A stretch of DNA of 64,000 nt from Burkholderia sp. TSV86 (GCF_001522865.1 NZ_LOWB01000116.1:473502-537501); one strand, 5' to 3'; positions 9,601-20,700 are shown, counted from the first letter of the stretch. A program made the numbers and translations. Notes: generated by a model from the sequence alone, not told the origin.

Positions 9601-12600
9601 TTGCGCCGCCCGCAGGCGAGGACATCGCGCGGATACAGCGGCACGGCGTAGGCGTGCTGTTCCGCCTCGCGAAGGCGCTGATCGCGCAGGGGTATCTCAC
9701 CAAGCCGCTCGCGTTCACGATCGTCACCCGTGGCGCGCAGGCGGTGCTCGATGAAGAGCCGCTCGAGCCGACGCATGCGTCGGTGCATGGTTTCGTCGGC
9801 GTGCTCGCGAAGGAGATGCGCGCGTGGCGGTTCCGTCTCGTCGATCTCGAACTCTCGGAGCCGCGGCCGATGCACGAAATCCTGTCGATGCCGTTCGATC
9901 GGGACGGCGAGGCGTGGAGCCGGCGCGCGGGGGGGTGGTATCGGCAGCAGCTTGTGCCGTGTTGCGAGACGCTGCGTGACGAAGCGCCAGCGTTTCGCCA
10001 AGGCGGCGTGTACGTGATCGTCGGCGGGGCGGGCGGCATTGGCAAGGTGTTGAGCCGTTATCTGATCGACTGTTACGACGCGCAGGTGGTATGGCTGGGC
10101 CGGCGCAGCCTCGCGCAGGGCGTCGACGCGGATCTCGCCGGGTTCGCGGCCGCGCGCCGCCAGCCCGCCTATTGGCAGGTCGATGCGACCGACGCGCACG
10201 CGCTCGCGCGCGTTCGCGGCGAGATCGCCGCGCGCTTCGGCGCGGTGCATGGCGTGATCAATTCGGCCATCGTGCTGCGCGACCAGGGCATCATGACGAT
10301 GGACGAAGCGCAGTTCTCGCAGGTGCTCGACGTGAAGGTGGCGACGAGCGTCAACGTGGCGAGCGCGTTCGGTGGCGATGCGCTCGATTTCATGCTGTTT
10401 TTCTCGTCGCTCGCCGGTTATCTGAAGATGCCGGGGCAGAGCAACTACGCGGCCGGTTCGGTGTTCCAGGACACGTTCGCGCACTATCTGGGCCGAGTCG
10501 GCCGGTTCCCGGTCAAGGTGATGAACTGGGGCTACTGGAGCGAATTTGGCGCGGGCGCGTCCGAACATTATCGCAAGCGCATGGCGGCGATCGGCGTGGC
10601 GTCGGTGCGGATCGCGGACAGCATGGCGGCGCTCGAGCAGCTGCTGCGCGGCTCGCTGCCGCAGATGGGTTTTATCCGGATGCTCGATCTGGCGCGTGTC
10701 GCGATCATTCCGTCGGCGCGGCTCGACGAGGCCGTCGAAATCGTAGGCGGCCGCGCACATCCGCGCCGCGACGTCGCGCGTGTGCTGGACGACGCGCAGC
10801 GGCAGCTCGTGGCGCTGCGCGTCGAGGATGGCGGCATTGTGCGCGCGCGCGGCGAGCGCGGCGTCGCGCTTGCCGCCGCGCAGAGCGCGTCACACGCGCG
10901 AGCGCCGCTGCCGGCCGCCGCCGCACCGTCGGCGACCGCACCCCGGCCGGCGCCCGAGCCGGCTTCAACCGCGTCCGGCGCGGGCGAGCGTCGCGGCGCC
11001 GCGCTCGCATACATGAAGGCGCTCGTGAGCCGCGCGCTCGAAGTGCCGCTCGACGCGCTGGACGACAGCACGCCGCTCGTGCGTTATGGCGTCGATTCGA
11101 TTTCCGCCGTTCACATCACCAATGCGCTGAATGAACGGTTCGGCGACGTCGACAGCACGCTGCTGTTCGATCTGCAAACGATCGCGGATCTCGCCGATCA
11201 TTTTCTCGCGACGCATCCGGATGCGTTCCCCGCGCATGAGGCTGCCGAACCAGCGGCGCAATCCGCCGATCCGGCGGCGCACCCTGCCGTGGACGCCTGC
11301 GCGGTACGAAGCGGCGAAATCGGCCCGCATGCGGACGCCACCGGTCAGGTAGCGGACGCACCGCACGCGTTGCGCGTCGCGATGATCGCCTACATGAAGA
11401 CGCTGGTGGCGAACGCGCTCGAAGTTCCGTTCGATGCGCTGGACGACAGCACGCCGCTCGTGCGCTACGGCGTCGATTCGATTTCCGGCGTTCACATCAC
11501 GAACGCGCTCGGCACGGTGTTCGACGGCGTCGACAGTACGCTGTTGTTCGATCTGCAAACCATCGAGGAATTGGCGGATCACTTCCTCGAGCGCGACGCG
11601 GCGCGTTGCGCGGCGCTATGCGCCAGTGCCAAGGCCGGGATCGAAACTGAAACTCGACGCGATGCGAGGTTCGGGCCGCTGGAAGCGGCGGCCGTCGGCG
11701 GCGATCCATCGCCGACGGCAACTCCGGCACCTCCCCACCACGACGCGACGCCGCCGCTGCTCGCACTCGAACGTGACGACGACATCGCGATCGTCGGCCT
11801 GTCCGGACGTTATCCGGAGGCCTCGGATCTGCGCGCCTTCTGGGCGAATCTGCGCGATGGCGTGCACAGCATTCGCGAGATTCCCGCCAGCCGCTGGGAT
11901 TGGCGCGCACTGCACACGGACGATCCGGAGACGGTCGGACGTTCCTATTCGCGCTGGGGCGGTTTCATCGACGGGCACGACGAATTCGATCCCGACTTCT
12001 TTCATATCGCGCCCGCCGATGCAGAACTGATGGACCCGCAGGAACGTCTGTTCCTGCAGTACGCGTATGCATGCATCGAGGATGCGGGCCATACGCCCGA
12101 GAGCCTCAACGCGGCGGGCGAGGTGGGCGTGTTCGCGGGCGCGATGAACAGCGACTATCCGCTCGCGTCGCGCGCGTGGTCGATCGCGAATCGCGTGTCA
12201 TACGTGTTCGACTTCCAAGGGCCGAGCATGACGATCGATACGGCATGCTCGTCGTCGCTGACGGCGCTGCATGTCGCGATGGAGGCGTTGCGCGCCGGCA
12301 CGTGCGCGAGCGCGCTCGCCGGCGGCGTCAATCTGATTACCGATCCGGCGCATCTGGCCAGCCTGTCGTACATGCAGATGCTGTCGCACGGCGACGCATG
12401 CCGCGCGTTCGGTGACGGCGCGGACGGCTTCGTCGCCAGCGAGGGCGTCGGCATCGTGCTCTTGAAGCCGTTGCGCGCGGCCAAGCGCGACGGCGATCAT
12501 GTCTACGGCGTCGTCAAGGGGACGATGGTCGCCGCCGGCGGACGCACGTCGGGGTATACGGTGCCGAGCCCGCGCGCGCAGAGCGCGGTGATCGAGCGCG

Positions 12601-15600
12601 CGCTGGCGCGCGCGGGCGTCGGCGCGGACAGCATCAGCTATGTCGAGGCGCATGGCACTGGCACCGCGCTGGGCGATCCGATCGAGGTCAAGGGGCTCAC
12701 CGGTATCTACGGCGGCGCGCGCCGCGACGGTTCGACGTGCGCGCTCGGCTCGGTGAAATCGAACATCGGCCATGCCGAGAGCGCAGCGGGTCTCGCCGGA
12801 CTGACCAAGATCCTGCTGCAAATGAAGCACGGCACGCTCGCGCCGACGCTGTACGCGCAGCCGGTCAATCCGCGCATCGACTTCGCGCGCACGCCGTTTT
12901 GCCTGCCACTGCACGCGCAGCCGTGGGCGCGGCCGACCGTCGAGCGTGACGGCCGCGCGTGGACGCTGCCAAGGATCGCGGGGCTGTCGTCGTTCGGCGC
13001 GGGTGGCGCGAACGCGCACGCCATCATCGCGGAGGCGAACTTGCCGGACGACGCGCCGTTGGCGGCGCCCGGTCCTCAGGCGATCGTGTTGTCCGCGCAG
13101 AGCCGCGAGCAAGTGCGCGAGCGCGCGAGCGCGCTGCTCGCGCAGATTCGCGACGAAGCGCTCGGTGACGATCGGCTGCATTCGATCGCGTTCACGCTGC
13201 AGGTCGGCCGGGAAATGCTCGATGTGAGGCTCGGGTTCGTCGTCGACTCGATTGGCGCGCTGGCCGCATGGCTCGCGAGTATCGTCGACGCCGATTGGGC
13301 GACGCTCGACGGGCTCGCGTTCGGCAGCGGCCGGCCGCGCGATCGCACACCGGTGCAAGCGCGTCTCGTCACGCCCGGCGATGTGCGGGCGCTGAATGGG
13401 CTCGTCGCCGACTGGGCGGCCGGAGCGCGCGTCGACTGGAACGCATGGCATATCCGCAAGCCGCGCCGGATCAGCTTGCCGACCTATCCGTTCAAGCGGG
13501 AACGCTATTGGATTACGCCGAGCCACGATATCCGGCGCTTGACTGCGCTGGCGCTGGCGCAGTCAGATGAGCGGCGCGATAGCGTGGCGCCGCCGCGGGC
13601 TGCACTGCCGCGCGCCGCGCCGCCGGCCGAAGCCGCGCCGGTGTATCTGTATCGGGAGACCTGGCGGCCGCAGGCGCCCGGCGACGCGTTAGCCGACGCC
13701 GCGCGGCGTGTGCTGTGCATCGTCGACACGTCCGCGGCCGCGGACGTGCTGGCGCCCGTCGTCGCGCAAGGGCATCCCGGCGCGGACGTGCTGTTCATCG
13801 TTTGCGCGGACGCCGCCGCTGCAGGACCGGACCGGATCGCGCTGCGCGGTGAGGCCGCCGATGATTACCGCGACGCATTCGCCGCGGTGCGCGAGCGCTG
13901 GCCGGCCGTCGACGTCTGCTATCACGCGCTCGCCGCGTGCGATGTCTACTATTGCGAACGCGATCACGCATTGCTGTACACGATCCAGGGGATGATCACG
14001 GCCGGCCTGCCCGTTGCGCGTTTGCTGCTGCTTGCGCGCTGCAAGCAGACGCGTCTGCAACCTCAGGTGGATAGTTGGATCGGCCTGTGCCGGTCGCTGC
14101 CGATGGTGTTGCCGCAAACCGATGCGGCACTGCTCGCGTGTCACGATACGGCGGCGGCGGGCGGTGCGCCGTTTGCCGACTGGTTCGCGCAACGCGCGAT
14201 TGCCGAGGCGCGCGCGCAGAAGATGCAAAGCGTGCTGTACCGGGACGGCGTGCGTCATGTCGCCGACGTCGAGCCGCTCGCGCTGCCCGATGCGCCGTCC
14301 GGGCCGCATGCCGGACACGCCGGACAGACTTGGCTCGTCACGGGCGGCATGGGCGCGCTCGCCACGCTGCTGTGGCGTCATCTGCATGCACAGGGCGCGA
14401 ACGTCGTGCTGACCGGCCGCTCCGCGCCGGACGCGGAACAGAATCGCAAGCTCGATGCTTGCGATCGCGGTGCAGGGCGCGTGCTGTATGTGCAGGCGGA
14501 CGCGGGCGACGAAGTGGCGATGCGGGCCGCCATTCAACTGGCGAAGACGCGTTTCGGCCGGATCGACGGCGTGATTCATGCGGCCGGCGTCGCGCCGACC
14601 ACGACGATCGAATCGATCGATTTCGACGATTACCGGCGCGTGCTCGCGCCGAAGGTCGACGGCGCACGCGTGTTGACGCGGCTTGCCGAGCGCGAGGGCT
14701 GGCGCTGGCTCGTGCAGTTTTCGTCATCGTCCGCCGTGCTCGGCGATTTCGGCTCATGCAGTTACGCGGTCGCCAACCGCTTTCAGACCGCGCATGCGCT
14801 CGCGCAGCCGGACGGCCCCACCCGGCATATCACGATCAACTGGCCGTTATGGCGCGACGGTTCGATGGGGCTGGGCGGCGAGCGTCGCGAGCGGGTCTAT
14901 CTCGCGAGCAGCGGCCAGGATTATCTCGAAACGCACGCGGGGCTCGCGTGTTTCGAGCGCATCCTCGCCGCGTCGCCGCGGCAGGCGATCGTGCTCGTCG
15001 GCGACGGCAATCCGTTGCGCCGCCGCGCGGGCGGGCCGAACGAAGCTGCAAGGAACGAAGCTGCGATGAACGAAGTGGACGCGTCCGGCCCGGACGCGCC
15101 GCCCGCATCGCCCATGCCAGCCGCCGCGATGAACGCCGACGAGGCGACGCTGCGCGCGATTGTCCTCGACGCCATCGAAGCCCAACTCAAATTGCCCGCC
15201 GAACGCGTGCGCACGGGGCTCAACTGGGTCGAACTCGGTTTCGACTCTATCCGCCTCGCGGCGCTCGGCAAGCGGCTGGGCGAAACGCTCGGGGTGCGCG
15301 TGACGCCCGCGACGTTCTTCGCCAACCCGAGCGTCGACGATCTCATCGGCCATCTCGCGCAGGCTGGCGTGTCGGCCCGCGCGGCGCAGCCGGCGCGCTC
15401 GGCAGCCGCCGAGCGGGCGCTTTCCGACGCACACCGGGATTCTCCGGTGCAGGCGGATGCGACGCCGGATTCGCCGGCGCGCGATTGCGCATCCGCGCCG
15501 CCGGATGCGGCGACACGCGGCGCCCCCCGCGCCGCGCCGCGCTACGAGCCGATCGCGGTGATCGGCATGAGCGGACGCTTTCCGGGGGCCGAATCGATCG

Positions 15601-17729
15601 ATGCGCTGTGGCGCAACTGGGCAGACGGCGTGTCGGGGATTCGCGCCGCATCGACGCTCGAAGGCCCGCGTGCGTCGAGCCTGGGCTTCGCCGCGCGCGA
15701 GCGGCTGTACGGCGGCTTTCTCGACGACGTCGAGATGTTCGATCCGCTGTTCTTCGAGTTGTCGCCGAACGAGGCGGCCGAGATCGATCCGCAACAGCGC
15801 CTTTTCCTGCAAACGGCATGGCACGCGTTCGAGGATGCGGGCTATGTCGGGGACGCGATCCGGGGCAGCGACTGCGGCGTGTTCGTCGGCGCGGAAGAAA
15901 GCTTGTATGGCGAGCAGCTTGCGCGCCGGGAATACATCACCGCGAACCGCAACGCGACGCTGCCGGCGCGGATCGCCTATGCACTCGATCTGAAAGGGCC
16001 GAATTGCAGCGTCACCGCATCGTGTTCGTCGGGCCTCGTCGCGGTGCATCAGGCGTGCCGCGCGCTGCAGAACGGCGAATGCTCGGTCGCGCTGGCCGGC
16101 GCGGTCAGCGTGGTGGCGTCCGCGCGCGAACTCGGCAGCCTGGCCGCTGCGATCGCGCTTGCGACCGAGCCCGCATGCCGCGTGTTCGATGACCGCGCGA
16201 CGGGGCTCGTGCCGGCCGAGGCCGTCGCGGCGGTCGTGCTCAAGCCGTTGTCGCGCGCGCTCGCCGACGGCGACCGCATTCACGGCGTGATTCGCGGCAC
16301 CGCGATCAATTACGACGGCCGGACCAACGGCATGCTCGCGCCGAATCCGGCGAGCCAGGTGCGGCTTTTCCGCGCCACGCTCGATACGGCAGGGCTGGCC
16401 GCCGAGCACGTCGGGATGGTGCTCGCGCACAGCATCGGCTTGCGGCTTGGCGATTCCGTCGAGATCGACGCGTTGCAGCAGGTGTTCCGCGCGCCGTGCG
16501 CATTGACGTCGACCAAACCGATGCTCGGCCATAGTTTCGCGGCGTCCGGTGTCGTCGATCTGCTCGCGCTCATGATGGCGTTGCACCATCGCAGCGTGCC
16601 GGCGTTGCATGGCTTCGAAACGGCGAACGAATACGTCGATTTCTCGACGCCGGGCGCCGTCGCGCCCGTGCGGCGGCGGCAAGCGTGGGACGCGCCGGCG
16701 GGCGGCGCGCGCTACGGTTTCGTCAGCACGACCGGCATCAACGGCGCGAACGCGTGCGCGATCGTCGAGGAAGCGCCGCCGCGGCCGGCCGTCGCTGCGG
16801 CGCCTGCGGGCCGCGCGCACCTCGTCGTGTTGTCCGCGCCCGACGCGGCGCGGCTTGCACGGCTCGAAGCCGCGCTGCGGCAAACCCTCGACGCCCCCGA
16901 GCCGCCGCGGATCGAGGACATCGCGTTCACGCTGCTCGCAGGCCGCGCGCAGCTCGAATCGCGCGTCGCGTGGGTGGTGACGTCGCGCGACGAACTGCGC
17001 GCGGCACTCGACGCGCCGGCAGCTGGCGCGGGCAACGGCTATCGCGGCGACCACCCGGTGCTCGATCCGCGCCGGCGGATCGCATGGCCCGCTCAGCCGA
17101 CGGCCGAGGCGCTGCGCGAGGTCGCGGCGGCCTGGGCCGCGGGCGCGCAGCTCGACGGCGGCCGGCCGGACGTGGGACGCCGCATCACGCTGCCGACGAC
17201 CCCATTCGCGCGCATCGCGTGTTGGGCCGCACGCGATCCGGCGGCCGCCGATGGAGCCGATGGCGGCGCGCCCGCTCCAGCGCCGCTTCCGCCTGAAGCG
17301 GCAGCGTCATCGCTATCGTCGCCGTCGATCCCAACCGCCACGCCGTCACCCACGGCCGGCCAATCGGACGCTCAAACCGTCCGCGCGTTCCTGCACGCGT
17401 TCGTCGAACGCCAGCTCGGCTTCGCGCCGTCGCAGATTCTCGACGATAAGCCGCTGCGCCAGTACGGCATGGATTCCGTGCTCGCGCTCAAGCTGGGCCA
17501 CGCGATCGAGAACCGTTTTCACGTGAAGCTGACGCCGCGAACCTTCCACGAGAATCCGTCGATCGCGGCGCTCGTCCGGCACATCGGCATGCATGCCGGC
17601 TCCGCCACGCGCGCGGCGGACGAAGCCGGCGCGTTCGCGCGATTCCGGGACGAGCGCGTGCTCGACATGCTCGATCGAATCGCCGGTCTCGATCCGTCAC
17701 TCGCCGATGTCAGGGAGTTGCTGAAATGA
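6624..17729 (+). CDS. Trans-AT polyketide synthase 1 (KS-DH-KR-ACP-ACP / KS-KR-ACP / KS-ACP)
   Basis: A protein of 3701 residues with three modules and no AT domain. Module 1: KS (about residues 26-455, DTMCSSS active site, HGTGT and NIGH intact), DH (about 635-890, HQIDGRPMLP plus DGALQ), KR (about 1125-1400, nucleotide loop GGAGGIG) and two ACPs in tandem (Ser near 1490 and 1619). Module 2: KS (about 1718-2140, DTACSSS), KR (about 2569-2740, VTGGMGAL, YAVAN) and ACP (near 2870). Module 3: KS (about 2975-3390) and ACP (near 3620). KS3 has Cys (ASCSSG) and both His, but its loop reads HSIGLRLGDS instead of HGTGTxLGDP, suggesting it only passes the chain on to the condensation domain of the next protein. 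I prefer the ATG at 6624, just before the KS; the frame is open from a TTG at 6537. The stop overlaps the next start by 4 bases. Confidence 0.95.
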   Translation: MNKPTLLPAIDTINAARAADRARRDIAVIGLAGRYPMAEHLDAFWRNLVDGRDCVSPLPPGRWLADHPQLSGFGDVWGGFLDDVDSFDALFFGITPREAAKLDPQERLFLQCAYAAIEDAGYTRATLGRGEPGGAHEHNRVGVFAGAMYQEYQLYGVEASFASEPTAATGIAASIANRVSYFGGFQGPSLTLDTMCSSSITAIHLACRSLMFDECEAALAGGVNVSIHPNKYRLLKENKFLAATGRCRSFAADGDGYVPGEGVGIVVLKRLDKALRDGDRIHAVIKASAINHGGHSKGYYVPNARQQAALIHEAIELAGVDPRHIQYVEAHGTGTPVGDPVELQGLTDAFSAYTSDKQFCALGSVKSNIGHSESAAGIAALTKVILQMKNGMLVPSLHAQQINPALDFAASPFYLQRSLAQWPRAVDAAGRELPRLASLSSYGAGGSNAHLIVAEHVPETAHAALRTAAALPPIIVLSAPNPAALRARAQQLLTFLREGGAAGDSALHDCAYTLQVGRDAFLHRIAFVAHDVALAQACLEAYVAGGALPQHVYAGKARAETAAVPAAERDAQRIARAWVDGAQVDWTHLHRDARPRRISLPTYPFASSKIWMKADTRLQAAEPAPSSSNTRDGGHPLLHRREPAGDAFASHFSAREPFLADHQIDGRPMLPAVAYLEMARAAFAARMNAEPAVRVADVTWMRPARADGAALAMRIAFSAQHGERDAFVVEHIGDGKPSVCATGRVDALTQAASARIDVNAFIARHCDKTYDADACYRRFAAVGLQYGPAHQVIAGLHAGPRHVVARLSRPRTDDNYWLHPSIGDGALQSIIGFYLDDARDWVPVPFSLARADLHRRCGTDMWCIASRADGDDTFDIALLDAQGELCARFDMLKIRNFARVRAADSPSGAADGAAARVELNVPLAMRWVRAAWQPQTGARPALVWQIGGDDAADRELAQYGARRVRVGRDSLGSIDACAALLEREGPVDEIVWIAPPAGEDIARIQRHGVGVLFRLAKALIAQGYLTKPLAFTIVTRGAQAVLDEEPLEPTHASVHGFVGVLAKEMRAWRFRLVDLELSEPRPMHEILSMPFDRDGEAWSRRAGGWYRQQLVPCCETLRDEAPAFRQGGVYVIVGGAGGIGKVLSRYLIDCYDAQVVWLGRRSLAQGVDADLAGFAAARRQPAYWQVDATDAHALARVRGEIAARFGAVHGVINSAIVLRDQGIMTMDEAQFSQVLDVKVATSVNVASAFGGDALDFMLFFSSLAGYLKMPGQSNYAAGSVFQDTFAHYLGRVGRFPVKVMNWGYWSEFGAGASEHYRKRMAAIGVASVRIADSMAALEQLLRGSLPQMGFIRMLDLARVAIIPSARLDEAVEIVGGRAHPRRDVARVLDDAQRQLVALRVEDGGIVRARGERGVALAAAQSASHARAPLPAAAAPSATAPRPAPEPASTASGAGERRGAALAYMKALVSRALEVPLDALDDSTPLVRYGVDSISAVHITNALNERFGDVDSTLLFDLQTIADLADHFLATHPDAFPAHEAAEPAAQSADPAAHPAVDACAVRSGEIGPHADATGQVADAPHALRVAMIAYMKTLVANALEVPFDALDDSTPLVRYGVDSISGVHITNALGTVFDGVDSTLLFDLQTIEELADHFLERDAARCAALCASAKAGIETETRRDARFGPLEAAAVGGDPSPTATPAPPHHDATPPLLALERDDDIAIVGLSGRYPEASDLRAFWANLRDGVHSIREIPASRWDWRALHTDDPETVGRSYSRWGGFIDGHDEFDPDFFHIAPADAELMDPQERLFLQYAYACIEDAGHTPESLNAAGEVGVFAGAMNSDYPLASRAWSIANRVSYVFDFQGPSMTIDTACSSSLTALHVAMEALRAGTCASALAGGVNLITDPAHLASLSYMQMLSHGDACRAFGDGADGFVASEGVGIVLLKPLRAAKRDGDHVYGVVKGTMVAAGGRTSGYTVPSPRAQSAVIERALARAGVGADSISYVEAHGTGTALGDPIEVKGLTGIYGGARRDGSTCALGSVKSNIGHAESAAGLAGLTKILLQMKHGTLAPTLYAQPVNPRIDFARTPFCLPLHAQPWARPTVERDGRAWTLPRIAGLSSFGAGGANAHAIIAEANLPDDAPLAAPGPQAIVLSAQSREQVRERASALLAQIRDEALGDDRLHSIAFTLQVGREMLDVRLGFVVDSIGALAAWLASIVDADWATLDGLAFGSGRPRDRTPVQARLVTPGDVRALNGLVADWAAGARVDWNAWHIRKPRRISLPTYPFKRERYWITPSHDIRRLTALALAQSDERRDSVAPPRAALPRAAPPAEAAPVYLYRETWRPQAPGDALADAARRVLCIVDTSAAADVLAPVVAQGHPGADVLFIVCADAAAAGPDRIALRGEAADDYRDAFAAVRERWPAVDVCYHALAACDVYYCERDHALLYTIQGMITAGLPVARLLLLARCKQTRLQPQVDSWIGLCRSLPMVLPQTDAALLACHDTAAAGGAPFADWFAQRAIAEARAQKMQSVLYRDGVRHVADVEPLALPDAPSGPHAGHAGQTWLVTGGMGALATLLWRHLHAQGANVVLTGRSAPDAEQNRKLDACDRGAGRVLYVQADAGDEVAMRAAIQLAKTRFGRIDGVIHAAGVAPTTTIESIDFDDYRRVLAPKVDGARVLTRLAEREGWRWLVQFSSSSAVLGDFGSCSYAVANRFQTAHALAQPDGPTRHITINWPLWRDGSMGLGGERRERVYLASSGQDYLETHAGLACFERILAASPRQAIVLVGDGNPLRRRAGGPNEAARNEAAMNEVDASGPDAPPASPMPAAAMNADEATLRAIVLDAIEAQLKLPAERVRTGLNWVELGFDSIRLAALGKRLGETLGVRVTPATFFANPSVDDLIGHLAQAGVSARAAQPARSAAAERALSDAHRDSPVQADATPDSPARDCASAPPDAATRGAPRAAPRYEPIAVIGMSGRFPGAESIDALWRNWADGVSGIRAASTLEGPRASSLGFAARERLYGGFLDDVEMFDPLFFELSPNEAAEIDPQQRLFLQTAWHAFEDAGYVGDAIRGSDCGVFVGAEESLYGEQLARREYITANRNATLPARIAYALDLKGPNCSVTASCSSGLVAVHQACRALQNGECSVALAGAVSVVASARELGSLAAAIALATEPACRVFDDRATGLVPAEAVAAVVLKPLSRALADGDRIHGVIRGTAINYDGRTNGMLAPNPASQVRLFRATLDTAGLAAEHVGMVLAHSIGLRLGDSVEIDALQQVFRAPCALTSTKPMLGHSFAASGVVDLLALMMALHHRSVPALHGFETANEYVDFSTPGAVAPVRRRQAWDAPAGGARYGFVSTTGINGANACAIVEEAPPRPAVAAAPAGRAHLVVLSAPDAARLARLEAALRQTLDAPEPPRIEDIAFTLLAGRAQLESRVAWVVTSRDELRAALDAPAAGAGNGYRGDHPVLDPRRRIAWPAQPTAEALREVAAAWAAGAQLDGGRPDVGRRITLPTTPFARIACWAARDPAAADGADGGAPAPAPLPPEAAASSLSSPSIPTATPSPTAGQSDAQTVRAFLHAFVERQLGFAPSQILDDKPLRQYGMDSVLALKLGHAIENRFHVKLTPRTFHENPSIAALVRHIGMHAGSATRAADEAGAFARFRDERVLDMLDRIAGLDPSLADVRELLK

Positions 17730-20700
17730 ATGCTGTCGATACCCATGCGCAACTTGCCGCTGCTTACAGGGCCGGCGAGATTTCCACCGACGAACTGAAG
17801 CGCGCGCTGCGCGCGTTTGCGCCGATTCCGCTGTCGGTCGGGCAGAAGGGCCTGTGGGCCTTGCACAAGACTTGGCCCGACATCGGCGCTTACGTGATTC
17901 CGCTCGCGTTGCGCTGTGAACGGCCGCTCGACGTCGCCGCATTGGAGCGCGCGTATCGGCACACGCTCGCGTCGCATCCGCTATTGACGGCCCGGCTCAT
18001 CGACGTGCAAGGCGAGCCGGCGCTGCAACCCCGCTCGCCCGAGGGCTTCGGCCTGCGCGTGCACGACGCGGGCGCCGCCGGCGACGAGGAGATGGTCGAG
18101 CGCCTGCGCGCGTTGGCCAAACGGCCGCTGCCGCTCGAAGGCGACGCGCTGATCGACGCCGAGATCCATCGCGTCGGTGATGCGTGCTGGTATGCGTTGA
18201 TCCGCGTTCATCACATCGTATTCGACGGCACCTCCGCCGTGCTGGTTCTGAACGATCTGTTCGACGCGTATCTGAACCTGTTGCGCGGCGCGCCGCCTCG
18301 CGCGGTGGCGCCCGCCGCGCCGTTTCGCGAGTTCGTCGATTGGCAGCGCGCGATGCTCGACGGCCCGCAAGGCGAGCGCCATCTCGACCATTGGCGCGGC
18401 GCGCTCGACGGTGCGCCCGCGCCGCTCGCGCTGCCGACGGACCAGCCGCGCGGCGAGCACGCGTCGTTCGACGGCCGCAGCCTGCGGGTAGCCGTGCCGC
18501 CCGCGCTGCATGCGCGCGTCGCCGCGTTCTGCGACGCGCACGACGTGTCACGGGCGGTGCTGTATCTCGGCGTGTTCAACGGCCTGCTGAGCCGATACGC
18601 GCAGCGCGCGGACATCGTCGTCGGCATGCCGGCGCTCGGCCGGCCCGATGCGCGCTTCGAATCCTGCGTCGGCTACTTTGTCAACATGCTGCCGATCCGC
18701 AGCCGGAACGTGCAGGACGTCCCGGCGCTCGATTACCTGCGCGATCTGCGCGAGACGCTGTTCGACGCGCTCGAACACGCGGACTATCCGTTTCCGGCGC
18801 TGCTGGAGGCATTGAAGGTGCCGCGCGACGGACGCCAGCGGCCGCTCTTCGATGTCGCGTTCGCGTATCAGAATTTCGCGCACGGCCATTGGCTCGAGCA
18901 GATCGAGCGCGATTACGCGGCGCCGCTCGGCGTGCGGATGATCGACGACATCCGGCAGGAGGGCGAATACGAACTGGAACTCGAGGTGATCGAACGCGCG
19001 GGCGGCGCGACGCTCAATCTGAAATACGCGGGCGAGCTTTACGATCGCGCGCGCGCCGGGCGGATCATCGCGCATTTCCTGCGCCTGCTCGATGGCGTGC
19101 TCGCGCATCCGGCGCGACCGCTCGCCGATCACGACATCCTGACCGATGGCGAGCGCGCGTTGATCGAGCGTTGCAACGCGACGGCGCGGCCGATACCGCG
19201 CATCGCGCATTTCGTCGAATGGATCGCCGGGCAGGCGGCGCACGCGCCGCGGAAGATCGCGGTTCGCCATGGCGACGTCGCGCTGGACTACGCGACGCTG
19301 ATGCGCGACGCGACGGCGCTCGGCAATTATCTGCGCGCGCGCGGCATCGGCCCCGGCGCGAAGGTTGCGATCTGCGTCGAGCGCTCGCCGGATCTGCTGC
19401 GCGCGACGCTTGGCGTCGCGCTGAGCGGCGCCGCATACGTGCCGCTCGATCCGCGCTACCCCGCGCAGCGTCAGCGCTACATGCTCGACGATAGCGGCGC
19501 GGCGCTGCTGCTCACGCAGGCCGCGATCGAGCGCGACTGGCTGCCCGGTTGCCCGACGCTCTTTGTCGATCGCGAGCGCGAGCGGATCGCCGCTTATGCG
19601 GACAGCGTCGTGCCGGAACGGGCCGCGCTCGACGAGGGCGCGCTGGCGTACCTGATCTATACGTCCGGCTCGACGGGCACGCCCAAGGGCGTGATGGTCA
19701 CGCATCGCGCGCTGAACAACTTCCTGAGCGCGATGGGCGAGTTGCTCGACGTCCGAGCGGGCGACACAATGCTCGCGCTGACGACCTTCAGCTTCGATAT
19801 CGCCGCGCTCGAACTGTTTCTGCCGCTCGTGCGAGGCGCCGAGTGCGTGCTGTGCGATACGGACGTCGCGGCCGATGCCGAGCGGCTGAAGACGTTCGTC
19901 GAGACGGTGCGGCCGAGCGCGATGCAGGCGACACCGACGACTTGGCAGATGCTGTTCCAGGTCGGCTGGCATCCGTCGCCCGCATTGAAGGTGCTGTGCG
20001 GCGGCGAGGCGCTGCCGCCCGCGCTGCTCGAGCGCTTCGCCGCATCCGGCGCGCGCTGCTGGAACCTGTACGGACCGACCGAAACGACCATCTGGTCGAG
20101 CGCGAAGCGGCTCGACGGCGCATCTCGCGTGACGATCGGCGCGCCGATCGCGAACACACGGCTTTACGTATTGAACGCGCACCGCCGGATGCAGCCGCCC
20201 GGCACGCCGGGTGAACTCGCGATCGCGGGCGCGGGGCTCGCGGCCGGCTATCACCGGCTGCCCGCGCAGACCGACGAGAAGTTCGTCGACGATCCGTTCC
20301 ATCCGGGCGAGCGGATGTTTCTGACGGGCGATCTCGCCGTGCGCGACGGCGACGGCGATTTGCGCTGCCTCGGCCGCCGCGATCATCAGATCAAGCTGCG
20401 CGGCCACCGGATCGACGTCGAGGAGATCGAGGCTTGCCTGATCCGGCAGGGCACGCTCGATGCGGCGGCCGTCGTGCTGCACGAAGCGCCGTCGCGGCCG
20501 CCGTGTCTCGTCGCGTATGTGGTGCCGCGCGCGGACGATGTGTCGTCCGCGGCGCTCAAGGCCGAGCTTGGCTTGCGTTTGCCCGCGTACATGGTGCCGC
20601 AGCGCATCGTGTTCGACACGCGATTGCCGACCACCGCAAACGGCAAGATCGATCGCCGCGCGCTGATCGAACGGCCGCTGCAGCCGGCCGCCGACGATGC

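Noticed and set aside
8142..10760. Very long open frames on the strand opposite the PKS genes (also 14847-17054, 18548-22351, 28676-31894, 37692-40571)
   Set aside because: They lie fully inside well-supported PKS/NRPS domains, are rich in Arg/Ala/His with no domain motifs, and are expected from GC-rich codon bias.
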